A DNA stretch of 64,000 bases from DATIBQ01 sp964573395 (GCA_964573395.1 CAZNJI010000004.1:27838-91837), one strand, 5' to 3'; positions 24,607 to 32,278 are shown, numbered from the stretch's first letter. The notes: a model not told the origin generated them from the letters alone. Translations and numbers: made by a program.

Positions 24607-25233
24607 ATGACACACATAACGAATTCAATGGAATGGGTTGAATATGACCGCGGGCACAGCGTGGAATTGGTGCGGCGGCGGGAAAAGGATTGCTGGGAAT
24701 GGCTCTTTCGGGGCAAAACCCTTGATTTCATCGTAAGAAAACTCAGTAATCTACTTCCGCTTAACCAGAAAGCAGTGCTTCTTCCGTCGAAGGCAGACTG
24801 CGTTCTATTTGCCAACCCGCACCGCCCCGAAGAAATGGCTCTTGCTCTGCAGCAGCTATTTGAGCGCGAGCGTGCTCTGTGGGATGTGGTGCTCACGGCG
24901 CATGCATGGCGCGCGCCGCTCGAGCTTCCCGTACGCACCGACCAAACAAAACGGATTATGCTCACGAAAAAAGACGAGGCGTGTTTCGACGTTTTGTTTC
25001 AGAAGAAGAATCTGGATTTCATTGCTGCCAAGCTGAATGCCGTCTGGCTTCCGGATGACGTGCGGATATTTTTTCCGGCGGCATGGAAAGAGGCGATTGT
25101 CGTGCACCGAAAAGATCTTGCCGGCGCGATATCTCAGGCAAAAGATCTGTTGTCCCGCATTGGCTCGCGGTACGACATTGGCCTTGCATGCAAGGAAGAG
25201 ACGGCGCGGTTTCCATTCATGAAAGCGGTATGA
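24607..25233 (+). CDS. Internally duplicated hypothetical protein, 208 aa
   Basis: The protein consists of two related halves. CWEWLFRGKTLDFIVRKL in the first (about residues 35-52) aligns with CFDVLFQKKNLDFIAAKL in the second (about residues 125-142). Each is followed by a hydrophobic strand with a proline (VLLPSKA / IFFPAAW) and a helix (MALALQQLFERE / AGAISQAKDLLSR). It therefore arose by tandem duplication of an alpha/beta module of about 80 residues. No family or catalytic motif recognised. The 200 nt upstream hold no clear gene. Confidence 0.65.
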   Translation: MTHITNSMEWVEYDRGHSVELVRRREKDCWEWLFRGKTLDFIVRKLSNLLPLNQKAVLLPSKADCVLFANPHRPEEMALALQQLFERERALWDVVLTAHAWRAPLELPVRTDQTKRIMLTKKDEACFDVLFQKKNLDFIAAKLNAVWLPDDVRIFFPAAWKEAIVVHRKDLAGAISQAKDLLSRIGSRYDIGLACKEETARFPFMKAV

Positions 25234-25244
25234 ACCCATTCAAT

Positions 25245-25271
25245 AACGGCTCCAGTTGACTGGAGCCGTTT
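25245..25271 (+). terminator. Intrinsic terminator overlapping the next promoter
   Basis: AACGGCTCCAGT/ACTGGAGCCGTT stem followed by TTTCTATTT. The TTGACT in its loop (25256-25261) is also placed as the -35 box of the arsR-like gene, with CATACT (25279-25284) 17 bp on. Confidence 0.8.
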
Positions 25272-25293
25272 CTATTTGCATACTTTAGAAACT

Positions 25294-25599
25294 ATGAAAA
25301 TAAAAAAACCGCTTCCTCGTGCCGCTTATGAGCGCAACGCGGAAACCTATAAGATTCTCGCCAACCCGAAACGGCTTGAAATACTGAATCTGCTTCGAGA
25401 ACAGGAAATGTCCGTTGAAGATCTGGTGAAAACGCTCGGCGTTCCGAAAGCGAACGTTTCCCAGCATCTTGCACTCCTTCGTTATGCAAAGCTAGTAACT
25501 GTGCGCCCGGATGGGTTGAACCGCCACTATGCAATCGTTGACCCTCGGATCGTTGAGCCATGCCGTATTTTGCATCAGCTGTACTTGAAAAGGGGCTAA
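25294..25599 (+). CDS. ArsR-family winged-helix regulator
   Basis: A 101-residue protein. The ArsR pattern is clear: YKILANPKRLEILNLLREQEMSVEDL, then the recognition helix VPKANVSQHLALLRYAKLV and the wing VRPDGLNRHYAIVDP. It lacks an ELCVC-type metal site, so the signal may not be a metal. ATG 25294 is preferred: the longer frame from TTG 25276 overlaps the promoter. It is a single-gene unit; the target could be itself or the VanZ gene downstream. Confidence 0.88.
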   Translation: MKIKKPLPRAAYERNAETYKILANPKRLEILNLLREQEMSVEDLVKTLGVPKANVSQHLALLRYAKLVTVRPDGLNRHYAIVDPRIVEPCRILHQLYLKRG

Positions 25600-25652
25600 C
25601 GGCAAAAACATCCTCATTTCAGCGTAATTAACGCGGGGGAGAGGGAAAATGG

Positions 25653-25658
25653 TATCAT
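25653..25658 (+). promoter_or_regulatory. -10 box of the vanZ-like gene, leaderless
   Basis: TATCAT ends 6 nt before ATG 25665. No good -35. Confidence 0.45.
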
Positions 25659-25664
25659 GGCGAC

Positions 25665-26510
25665 ATGCAAAAGCGTTTTATTCCAGCACTTTTTCTCGTG
25701 GTTTATGGCGCGCTCCTGATCAAGGTAATGGTATTCAAAGACGTGCCGCTTATGAGGGTGGGCGGAATTATGCTTAATTTTGGAGGAACGGCCGAAGGCC
25801 AAGCCAACCTCGTGCCGTTCAAGACCATCGTGCCGTATTTCTTTGGCGAGCAGGGGTTGATTATCGCGGGCATTAATCTTGCCGGAAACATTGCTTTACT
25901 GGTGCCAATCGGATTTCTTATTCCATTCGTTTATCGGAACATGCAATGGAAAAAATCTTTGGCTCTTGGTGTCGCCGCCGGCCTTACCATCGAAGGAGCG
26001 CAGGTTTTGTTTCGCGTGGGCATATTCGACATTGATGACGTGATACTGAACGCGCTGGGGGTCATGATCGGCCACTTCACATGTACGATTCTTGGAAAGT
26101 GGGTACGTGAAAAAAGATATATAAACATACTTATTGCAGTAATTATTGTTATTGCCGCCACTGCGGGTGCGTTTTATGCACTTTATCCGAAAGATCAACC
26201 GGTGAACCCAAGAGGTGTTGTTGGCAACAGTCAGGCTGGTGCAATTCTCCAAAATGGCGATCTCTGCGGTGGCACGGGCGGCAACGGGGAAATTGCCAGC
26301 GTAGGAATAAGTAATTTTATCATCAAACGAAATGATAACGACAGTGGTCAGATCATCCATCTTACAGGCCGGGCCAGAATCGAAACTTCAACAGGTTCGG
26401 CAACTCTATCCGATTTGAAAATAGGAGATCATGTAACGCTGGTTGGAGGACCAAACCCCGATGGTAGTTTTACCGCGGAGGCTGTTTTCCTCTGTAATCC
26501 AACATACTAA
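25665..26510 (+). CDS. VanZ-like membrane protein fused to a DUF5666-like domain
   Basis: A 281-residue protein. Residues 1-165 show the VanZ pattern: an N-terminal helix, ANLVPFKTI, the GNIALLVPIGFLIPF helix, EGAQVLFRVGIFDIDDVILNALG and a fourth helix. A further helix (INILIAVIIVIAATAGAFYALY) leads to an extracytoplasmic domain of about 90 residues. That domain resembles DUF5666: IHLTGRARIETSTG, LSDLKIGDHVTLVGGPNPDGSFTAEAVFL. VanZ proteins are linked to glycopeptide/lipid interactions in the envelope; the exact function is unknown. The DUF5666 fusion is unusual to me. Confidence 0.75.
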   Translation: MQKRFIPALFLVVYGALLIKVMVFKDVPLMRVGGIMLNFGGTAEGQANLVPFKTIVPYFFGEQGLIIAGINLAGNIALLVPIGFLIPFVYRNMQWKKSLALGVAAGLTIEGAQVLFRVGIFDIDDVILNALGVMIGHFTCTILGKWVREKRYINILIAVIIVIAATAGAFYALYPKDQPVNPRGVVGNSQAGAILQNGDLCGGTGGNGEIASVGISNFIIKRNDNDSGQIIHLTGRARIETSTGSATLSDLKIGDHVTLVGGPNPDGSFTAEAVFLCNPTY

Positions 26511-26544
26511 AAAACATGAGCGCCCGAGAGGGCGCTCATGTTTT
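26511..26544 (+). terminator. Intrinsic terminator
   Basis: A 15-bp perfect stem AAAACATGAGCGCCC/GGGCGCTCATGTTTT with GAGA loop. Confidence 0.92.
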
Positions 26545-26650
26545 AACAGGTGTGTTTATTGTACCAAGTTAGAACCTATTTCCAAAATCGCTGACAATGT
26601 GCCACGCGCGAAGCGCGAGGTGACTCTAAACTAAATCATACGCTCCACGA

Positions 26651-26864
26651 AAGCCCCGCCACCGCCTCGCTTCACTCGACAACCCCGAAAGAAAACACTC
26701 CTTGCTTTTTGTTTTTGCGCGGGGGTGAATTTTTTCTGAAAAAGGAAAGGGTGTTTTCTTTCGGGGTTCTGCCCTCAATGCTTCGGGCAGGTGGCGGGGC
26801 TTCAATGCGGACTCGGTTTTGCGAAAACTATTTTTCTGGGGATTTGGATTTTCGCAAAACCGAG
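26651..26864. repeat. Nested inverted repeats beside the copper cassette
   Basis: Three perfect inverted repeats lie in a 364-nt gene-free stretch: AAGCCCCGCCACC 26651-26663 with 26790-26802; AACCCCGAAAGAAAACAC 26681-26698 with 26751-26768 (nested inside the first, with a CTGCCC/GGGCAG hairpin beside it); and CTCGGTTTTGCGAAAA 26812-26827 with 26849-26864. Together they would fold into a branched structure. No ORF is convincing here. Confidence 0.75.
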
Positions 26865-26911
26865 ACTAATTTGTTTTTGGATTTTGTCCGCGCGGAGGAG
26901 GGGTCTGGGGA

Positions 26912-26952
26912 GGAATCCGCGCGGGCTTTCTGATTTTTTGGCGAGTTTGACA
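26912..26952 (+). repeat. Left 41-bp inverted repeat of the copper cassette
   Basis: The 41 bases 26912-26952 are the exact reverse complement of 30966-31006. The inner six bases (26947-26952) are TTGACA, the -35 box of the csoR promoter. Flanking bases do not match and I see no target-site duplication. Confidence 0.95.
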
Positions 26953-26978
26953 AATATACCCCCTAGGGGGTATATTTG
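26947..26978 (+). promoter_or_regulatory. csoR promoter with 28-bp palindromic CsoR operator
   Basis: TTGACA (26947-26952) and TATATT (26971-26976) flank and overlap a perfect 28-bp palindrome at 26951-26978 centred on CCCCCTAGGGGG, the classical C-tract/G-tract CsoR box. Bound CsoR would cover spacer and -10. Cu(I) binding should release it. Confidence 0.9.
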
Positions 26979-26984
26979 TTTTAT

Positions 26985-27260
26985 ATGAAATACATGAATG
27001 AAAATAGTAAGGCAAAAGTCGTGCGCCGCCTAAAACTTTTAGAAGGCCAGGTTCGCGGACTTCAAAGGATGGTGGAAAACGACACCTACTGCATTGACGT
27101 GATCACGCAAACATCAGCGGTAAAACAAGGCTTGTCTAATGTCGAAGACTTGCTTCTTGAAAATCACCTTGGTCATTGCGTTTTCCATCAGGTGCAATCT
27201 GGTCAAACCAAAAAGGCCAAGGAAGAAATTATCAAAGTATACAAGCTAAAGAGAAAATAA
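26985..27260 (+). CDS. csoR: Copper-sensing transcriptional repressor CsoR
   Basis: A 91-residue all-helical protein of the CsoR/RcnR family: VVRRLKLLEGQVRGLQRMVEN, then Cys in TYCIDVITQTSAV and the pair His/Cys in ENHLGHCVFHQV. The Cys-His-Cys set matches the Cu(I) site of CsoR rather than RcnR or FrmR. ATG 26985 is 8 nt after the -10 box, so the mRNA is almost leaderless; the TTG at 26976 lies in the -10. It heads the copper operon and sits 1 nt before copA, with its own operator upstream. Confidence 0.95.
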   Translation: MKYMNENSKAKVVRRLKLLEGQVRGLQRMVENDTYCIDVITQTSAVKQGLSNVEDLLLENHLGHCVFHQVQSGQTKKAKEEIIKVYKLKRK

Positions 27261-27261
27261 T

Positions 27262-29556
27262 ATGCATACACAAACTTACAAAGTAAAAGGCATGCATTGC
27301 GCTTCCTGTTCCTCGGTCATCGAGAAAACGTTTAAGAAAGTTGAGGGAGTGCAATCTGCAGAGGTGAATTACGGCACAGAGAAAGCCAAAGTTTCTTTTG
27401 ATCCGTCAAAAACGAATCCCCACGATCTTTCCAAGCACATCGAGCCACTTGGTTATTCTTTGGAGGTTCCTTCCACCGCCGAGGAGATGGGCATGTCGGA
27501 GAGTGAGCATGCGGCGCATTTGGGGTTGAATCAATCGAAAAAAGAAAAGCTTGCAGAGGTTGCGGATATGCGGATAAAAGTGCTTTCGGCTATTCCTATC
27601 GCTATTTTTGCGGCCCTCGTTATGGGTTGGGAGATTCTGGCGAAGTATGGCCTTGTCTCCGAGATGAGTACCGTGCTCGAGGAATTTTTCCACCATCTCC
27701 TCCCCGTGTTGGCGACATACATTCTTTTCGTTGTTGGTAAGCCATACCTGCTTGGTTTTTACAGATTCCTTCGATACGGCAAGGCAAACATGGACACCCT
27801 GATCGGCATTGGAACCGTTGCCGCATTTTTATATAGCTTTGCAGTTACCGCCTTTGAGGAAACGCTCAAGCCTTTTATAAACGTTGAGTATCAGTATTAC
27901 GACGTGACAATCGTTGTCATTACGTTCATTGCACTTGGTAAATATTTGGAGGCAAGATCAAAAATAAAAACAGGAGATGCAATTGAAAAACTTCTTAACC
28001 TCCAAGCTAAGACTGCGCTTGTCATTCGTGACGGCAAAGAGATAGAAATTTCAGTAAACGACGTTAAGCATGGAGATTTGATTATTGTAAAACCCGGAGC
28101 AAAGATTCCGGTGGATGGCATCATAACCGAAGGCAGTTCTTTCGTTGATGAGTCTATGGTCACCGGAGAGCCGATGCCAGCACAGAAAAAAGTCGGAGAT
28201 GGTGTAGTGTCAGGAACTATTAACACGAGCGGTTCATTTACGTTTAAAGCCACGAAAGTTGGCTCGGAGACTTTGCTTGCCCAGATAATCAAGATGGTTG
28301 AAGAGGCTCAAGGGAGTAAAGCACCGATTCAAGCACTGGCAGACAAAATCTCATCTGTCTTTGTGCCTATCGTGCTTGTAATCGCATTCCTTACTCTTGG
28401 TGCGTGGCTCATTGTCGGCTCACAGTATATAGGATTCTCCCAATCTCTATCGTTTGGCCTAGTGTCGTTTGTCGGCATCCTAGTGATTGCGTGTCCATGC
28501 GCTTTGGGACTTGCTACCCCTACCGCCATCATTGTTGGTGTTGGCAAAGGGGCTAAGGAAGGCATTCTCATCAAAGATGCCGCTACCCTTGAAAAATTGC
28601 ACAAGGTGGACACGGTCATTGTCGACAAAACCGGAACGATCACTATTGGAAAACCAACGCTTGTCGATATTCAAAACCTCTCAAATCTAAAAGATGATGA
28701 ACTAGTCTCAATTATTGCTTCGTTAGAGAAAAAATCAGAACATCCGATCGCCCATGCAATCGTAAGCTACGCTCAAGAAAAGAATATCCCATTATCAGAG
28801 ACTTCAGCGTTCGAAGGGATACAAGGCAAAGGTCTCAAGGGTAGAGTTAAAGAAACTGAATACTTTGTCGGTAATGCAAAACTCATAAGTGATCTAGAAC
28901 TTTCTTTTGATGCTACAAAATTTCATGAGTTTACATCCCAAGGCAAGACACCCGTTATTCTCTCTACCAAAGAAAAGGTGCTCGGTTTTGTGATGGTAGC
29001 TGATGAAATAAAACAGGAGTCAAAACAGGCTATCTCTGATCTCCATAAGCTGGGCATCAAGGTCGTCATGCTCACTGGCGATGATGAAAAAGCGGCAAAA
29101 TATATTGCTTCGCTTGTCGGCATTGATGATGTTGTCGCCCATGTGCTACCACAAAACAAACTTGAGAAGATACAGTCACTTCAATCACAAGGACGGATAG
29201 TGGCCATGGCTGGTGATGGTGTAAACGATGCTCCAGCACTCGCTCAGGCAGATGTGGGCATCGCTATGGGAACTGGAACTGATGTGGCGATTGAGTCAGC
29301 CGGTATCACGCTTCTTGGTGGCGATATCTCAAAACTTGTGAAGGCCATCAGACTCTCCAAGATCACCATGAGAGGAATCAAGCAAAATTTATTCTGGGCA
29401 TTTATATACAACGTAGTGGGCATTCCACTTGCGGCAGGAGTTTTCTATCCGATTTTCGGATGGTTATTAAACCCTATTTTTGCCGGATTCGCCATGGCGA
29501 TGTCATCGGTGTCAGTGGTGTCGAACTCACTCCGAATTAAAACTAAGAAATTATAA
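27262..29556 (+). CDS. copA: Cu(I)-exporting P1B-type ATPase
   Basis: A 764-residue protein. The N-terminal heavy-metal-associated domain has MHCASC (Cys13, Cys16). Membrane helices follow, with the actuator motif MVTGEPMP, the transport-site CPC in VIACPCALGLATP (about residues 411-413), the phosphorylated Asp in DKTGT (about 455), SEHP (about 493) and GDGVNDAP (about 651). CPC plus the C-terminal NxxxMAMSSVSVVSNS mark the copper/silver class. It pumps Cu(I) out of the cytosol. It is transcribed with csoR and probably supplies copper to the downstream cupredoxin-like protein. Confidence 0.97.
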   Translation: MHTQTYKVKGMHCASCSSVIEKTFKKVEGVQSAEVNYGTEKAKVSFDPSKTNPHDLSKHIEPLGYSLEVPSTAEEMGMSESEHAAHLGLNQSKKEKLAEVADMRIKVLSAIPIAIFAALVMGWEILAKYGLVSEMSTVLEEFFHHLLPVLATYILFVVGKPYLLGFYRFLRYGKANMDTLIGIGTVAAFLYSFAVTAFEETLKPFINVEYQYYDVTIVVITFIALGKYLEARSKIKTGDAIEKLLNLQAKTALVIRDGKEIEISVNDVKHGDLIIVKPGAKIPVDGIITEGSSFVDESMVTGEPMPAQKKVGDGVVSGTINTSGSFTFKATKVGSETLLAQIIKMVEEAQGSKAPIQALADKISSVFVPIVLVIAFLTLGAWLIVGSQYIGFSQSLSFGLVSFVGILVIACPCALGLATPTAIIVGVGKGAKEGILIKDAATLEKLHKVDTVIVDKTGTITIGKPTLVDIQNLSNLKDDELVSIIASLEKKSEHPIAHAIVSYAQEKNIPLSETSAFEGIQGKGLKGRVKETEYFVGNAKLISDLELSFDATKFHEFTSQGKTPVILSTKEKVLGFVMVADEIKQESKQAISDLHKLGIKVVMLTGDDEKAAKYIASLVGIDDVVAHVLPQNKLEKIQSLQSQGRIVAMAGDGVNDAPALAQADVGIAMGTGTDVAIESAGITLLGGDISKLVKAIRLSKITMRGIKQNLFWAFIYNVVGIPLAAGVFYPIFGWLLNPIFAGFAMAMSSVSVVSNSLRIKTKKL

Positions 29557-29559
29557 ATT

Positions 29560-30567
29560 ATGAAATCATACACATTCCACGTTTCCGGTACTCATTGTGC
29601 ATCATGCAAAATATTCATTGAAGACACTCTTAATGAACAGATTGGTATTGAGCGTACTCATGTTGATTTGAAAAGTGAAACTGTCTCGATTGACACTACC
29701 CTTGAAGAGAGCCAGCACAAACTCGCAGAAATATTGACTGAAAAAATAAAGCACAACGGCTATTCTCTGTCCGTCGAGAAGAAGGTTAAAGAAAAACAGA
29801 ACGGTGATGTGATTTGGAAAGCATTGCCAATTGGAATTGGTTTTCTTGTTTTGTTTTTCTTACTACAGAAGTCAGGAATCCTTAATCTTGGAATTGGCGG
29901 ACAAACTACACCAGTTACAAGTTTTATTATTGGTCTCATAGCGTCAGTGTCCAGCTGTCTTGCCATCGTGGGAGGTTTGGTTTTATCTCTCTCCGCTAAG
30001 ATATCACAGGACAACGTGAGCGATACAAAGACGTTCGTGCTTTTTCACGCAGGAAGGCTTGTAAGCTTTGCGGCCCTGGGTGGTGTTCTTGGGGCGGTTG
30101 GCAGTGCAATCGGCATTAACTTTACGCTTACCTCAATACTGGGGCTTTTGGCATCGGTGGTAATGCTGTTACTCGGTCTGAACTTGGTCGGAGTGTTTGA
30201 AAAAAATAAAGTTGCGCTACCTTCAGGACTATTCAATTTTTTTAGGAGAATCGAGCATAAGACATTCACCCCTCTTGTTCTTGGTTTTGCTACATTTTTC
30301 TTGCCGTGTGGCTTTACACAGTCGATGCAGGTTTCTGCACTGGGAAGCGGATCGTTTATGTCCGGACTTTTTATCATGCTTGCATTCGCACTTGGAACAC
30401 TGCCAATGCTCGTGCTTCTTTCATTCGGTTCGGCCTCGTTTGCCCACGGGAAGCACGCTCCATTGTTTTTTAAGTCAGCAGGAATAGTGGTGATCGGACT
30501 CGGACTGTTTGCGTTTCTCGCTGGACTTGCCGGGCTCGGAATTATTAACCCACTATTTAACATTTAA
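29560..30567 (+). CDS. HMA domain fused to DsbD_2/TauE-SafE-type membrane protein
   Basis: A 335-residue protein. Residues 1-70 form a heavy-metal-associated domain with GTHCASC (CxxC). After a linker, residues 85-335 form a six-helix membrane domain of the DsbD_2 (sulfite exporter TauE/SafE, urease-accessory-like) family, with SSCLAIVGGL and FFLPCGFTQSMQVSALGSG holding the two conserved Cys. Such proteins accompany copper ATPases and are thought to move copper or reducing power across the membrane. It sits 3 nt after copA and 4 nt before the cupredoxin gene. Confidence 0.88.
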   Translation: MKSYTFHVSGTHCASCKIFIEDTLNEQIGIERTHVDLKSETVSIDTTLEESQHKLAEILTEKIKHNGYSLSVEKKVKEKQNGDVIWKALPIGIGFLVLFFLLQKSGILNLGIGGQTTPVTSFIIGLIASVSSCLAIVGGLVLSLSAKISQDNVSDTKTFVLFHAGRLVSFAALGGVLGAVGSAIGINFTLTSILGLLASVVMLLLGLNLVGVFEKNKVALPSGLFNFFRRIEHKTFTPLVLGFATFFLPCGFTQSMQVSALGSGSFMSGLFIMLAFALGTLPMLVLLSFGSASFAHGKHAPLFFKSAGIVVIGLGLFAFLAGLAGLGIINPLFNI

Positions 30568-30571
30568 TTTT

Positions 30572-30964
30572 ATGAATAAAACCGCTTCCATTATCATCAC
30601 GCTCGCACTTGTTATAGGTCTTGGCATTGTGTTTTTAGGGCAATCAAAAAATAACTCCGAGTCTACGACTGGATCAGCTCAAAACGTCGAAATACGAGAC
30701 GGGGTTCAGTACGTCACCATTAACGCTCGAGGCGGATACTCTCCCAAGGTGACTAAAGCGCAAGCCAACATGCCGACAAAATTGATTGTTAAAACCAATG
30801 GCACATACGATTGTTCGGCATCGCTCGTTATCAGATCAATTGGTTATCAGAAAATCTTACCTCAAACAGGAGAAGAACTTATTGATCTTGGTACTCCGCA
30901 AGCTGGAACAGTCCAAGGTCTTTGCAGTATGGGAATGTACAATTTCGCAGTCAATTTTAAGTAG
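30572..30964 (+). CDS. Membrane-anchored cupredoxin-like copper protein
   Basis: A 130-residue protein. It has an N-terminal signal/anchor helix (ASIIITLALVIGLGIVFLG) and a cupredoxin-type beta domain: VQYVTINARGGYSPKVTKAQ, PTKLIVKTNGTYDCSASLVI and GLCSMGMYNFAVNF. The Cys in YDCS plus C-x-M-G-M near the end are the probable copper ligands. ATG 30572 is chosen; the frame open from 30509 overlaps the preceding gene. The stop (30962-30964) ends 1 nt before the right inverted repeat. Confidence 0.85.
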   Translation: MNKTASIIITLALVIGLGIVFLGQSKNNSESTTGSAQNVEIRDGVQYVTINARGGYSPKVTKAQANMPTKLIVKTNGTYDCSASLVIRSIGYQKILPQTGEELIDLGTPQAGTVQGLCSMGMYNFAVNFK

Positions 30965-30965
30965 C

Positions 30966-31006
30966 TGTCAAACTCGCCAAAAAATCAGAAAGCCCGCGCG
31001 GATTCC
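30966..31006 (-). repeat. Right 41-bp inverted repeat of the copper cassette
   Basis: Exact reverse complement of 26912-26952, 41 of 41 positions. It begins 1 nt after the last stop codon of the copper operon. Its minus-strand TTGACA points back into the cassette. Confidence 0.95.
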
Positions 31007-31100
31007 CCTGCGGATTCTGAGCGAAATTCAGGCGAAACACAGTGGGCGTGCCTTCGGCACGCCCACGCATTGGCTCGTTCAGAGCCTCTTAGTTCTGTTT

Positions 31101-31485
31101 TGGTGGAGATGGGGGGAATTGAACCCCCGTGCAATAGGGAATGACATACAAATCTCCGTGCGCAGCACAACTTGGGCGTTTAAGCGATGCACGAACAAGT
31201 CGTGCAAACTGTGCATTGCCGATCCTTTACGTTGTCGTTTTGCTCTTAAGGAAAAGAGCAGAATCTATTCTGATGTTCTTACACCTCTACCTTTCTATCA
31301 GAAATTGAAAGGAGAGACGCCAGCTTGGCTTACGCGAAAGCTGGAGCGAAGGCCTTACCGAAGTAAGGAGACTTCACCTTAGCGACACTGTTGCCAGATA
31401 TCGTGTGAACGAAGGTTGCGGGATTACGTCCGTACCCGGCACGCATGCATGTCTAATTCTTCTATTGTCGATGCCGATCATCCCC
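31101..31485 (-). ncRNA. ssrA: tmRNA
   Basis: About 385 nt on the minus strand. The 5' end GGGGATG pairs with CATCTCC at the 3' end (one G-T pair, as in E. coli), followed by A and an encoded CCA (31103-31101). The T-arm has GGGTTCAATTCCC form. The tag frame (31383-31330) reads AKVKSPYFGKAFAPAFA then TAA, starting at GCT after GTGTC. Genes for its partner SmpB and a GIY-YIG protein lie just upstream on the same strand. A GTGGGCGTGCC/GGCACGCCCAC hairpin (31043-31067) lies downstream. Confidence 0.93.
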
Positions 31486-31558
31486 CTAAATCATTTTGCT
31501 CTGCAAAATGATCGGGCGAACATCCTAGCCCGAAACGGGCGGATGTTTTAGCCATAAA

Positions 31559-31822
31559 TCACTTATTCTGCGATTTTAAATAATCAACTTTTAGTTTCCT
31601 TTTAAACCGACCTGCCCACAGGCTTTTGAGAAATCTTTCTCGGCTAAATGCCTGTACCTTACTCTCAAATTTTTCTGAGTGAATAAGCTCAACAGGTAAG
31701 CGGTTTTGTGTGGCAGGAACATGTCCATCTTGATGACGTTTAAGTCGATTATTTAAATTGCTTGTACAACCGACGTATAACTTTTTATCTTTAAGAGATA
31801 TGAGTATATAGACGATATACAT
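31559..31822 (-). CDS. Single-domain GIY-YIG endonuclease
   Basis: An 87-residue protein: MYIVYILISLKDKKLYVGCT is the GIY-YIG core (VYI...YVG), with Arg in NLNNRLKRHQDG and Glu in VELIHSEKF, then a basic end. It belongs to the same broad family as the gene at 10187 but the two differ clearly. It is inserted between smpB and ssrA, 12 nt after smpB. Repair or selfish role unknown. Confidence 0.85.
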   Translation of the reverse strand: MYIVYILISLKDKKLYVGCTSNLNNRLKRHQDGHVPATQNRLPVELIHSEKFESKVQAFSRERFLKSLWAGRFKRKLKVDYLKSQNK

Positions 31823-31834
31823 ACAAGTAAGGGT

Positions 31835-32272
31835 TTACGCATATTCGCGCCGCAGTTCGCGGTCGAGGTCGCGTTTTTTGATTCTGTCGCGTTTGTCAAA
31901 GCGCTTCTTTCCGCGAACAATGGCCACTCGGGCCTTAATTCGCTTGCCTTTGGTATACAGCGAAACAACGACTGCTGTCAAACCTTTTTCTTTCATTCTT
32001 CCAGAAATATCAAGCAGTTCTTTTTTATGGAGCAACAGCTTTCGGGAACGGTACGGGTCGAAGTCTTCTTTGGTATTCCCAGGCTGATGCGGGGGTATGT
32101 GGGCGCCAAGTAAAAACAGTTCGCCCGAAAGGAGGGCAACATAGGAACCGTCGAGGCTGCCTTTGTGCGTTCGAATCGATTTCGTTTCGGTGCCCAAAAG
32201 CTCAATCCCTGCTTCGTAGGTCTCAAGGATTTCATACTCAAACGAAACTTTTTTGTTCGACAAAAGCGTCAT
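31835..32272 (-). CDS. smpB: SsrA-binding protein SmpB
   Basis: A 145-residue protein with NKKVSFEYEILETYEAGIELLGTE, GTETKSIR and the C-terminal GKKRFDKRDRIKKRDLDREL tail that mimics the tRNA anticodon side in the A site. It binds tmRNA and is required for trans-translation; ssrA lies 350 nt downstream on the same strand. A TAGGAT -10 box (32284-32279) ends 6 nt before the ATG, so the mRNA is probably leaderless. Confidence 0.97.
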   Translation of the reverse strand: MTLLSNKKVSFEYEILETYEAGIELLGTETKSIRTHKGSLDGSYVALLSGELFLLGAHIPPHQPGNTKEDFDPYRSRKLLLHKKELLDISGRMKEKGLTAVVVSLYTKGKRIKARVAIVRGKKRFDKRDRIKKRDLDRELRREYA

Positions 32273-32278
32273 ATCGTT

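Noticed and set aside
26902..31015. Copper segment as a standard insertion sequence or integron cassette
   Set aside because: No transposase or integrase gene lies within it, outer flanks show no target duplication, and the ends do not match any IS family I know.
31043..31067. GTGGGCGTGCC/GGCACGCCCAC hairpin as terminator of tmRNA
   Set aside because: Stem is strong but there is no U tract on the minus strand; recorded only as a hairpin.
30785..31382. Plus-strand frame of 198 aa across the cupredoxin end, right inverted repeat and tmRNA
   Set aside because: It is an out-of-frame shadow of the cupredoxin gene and the antisense of tmRNA; no start signal.
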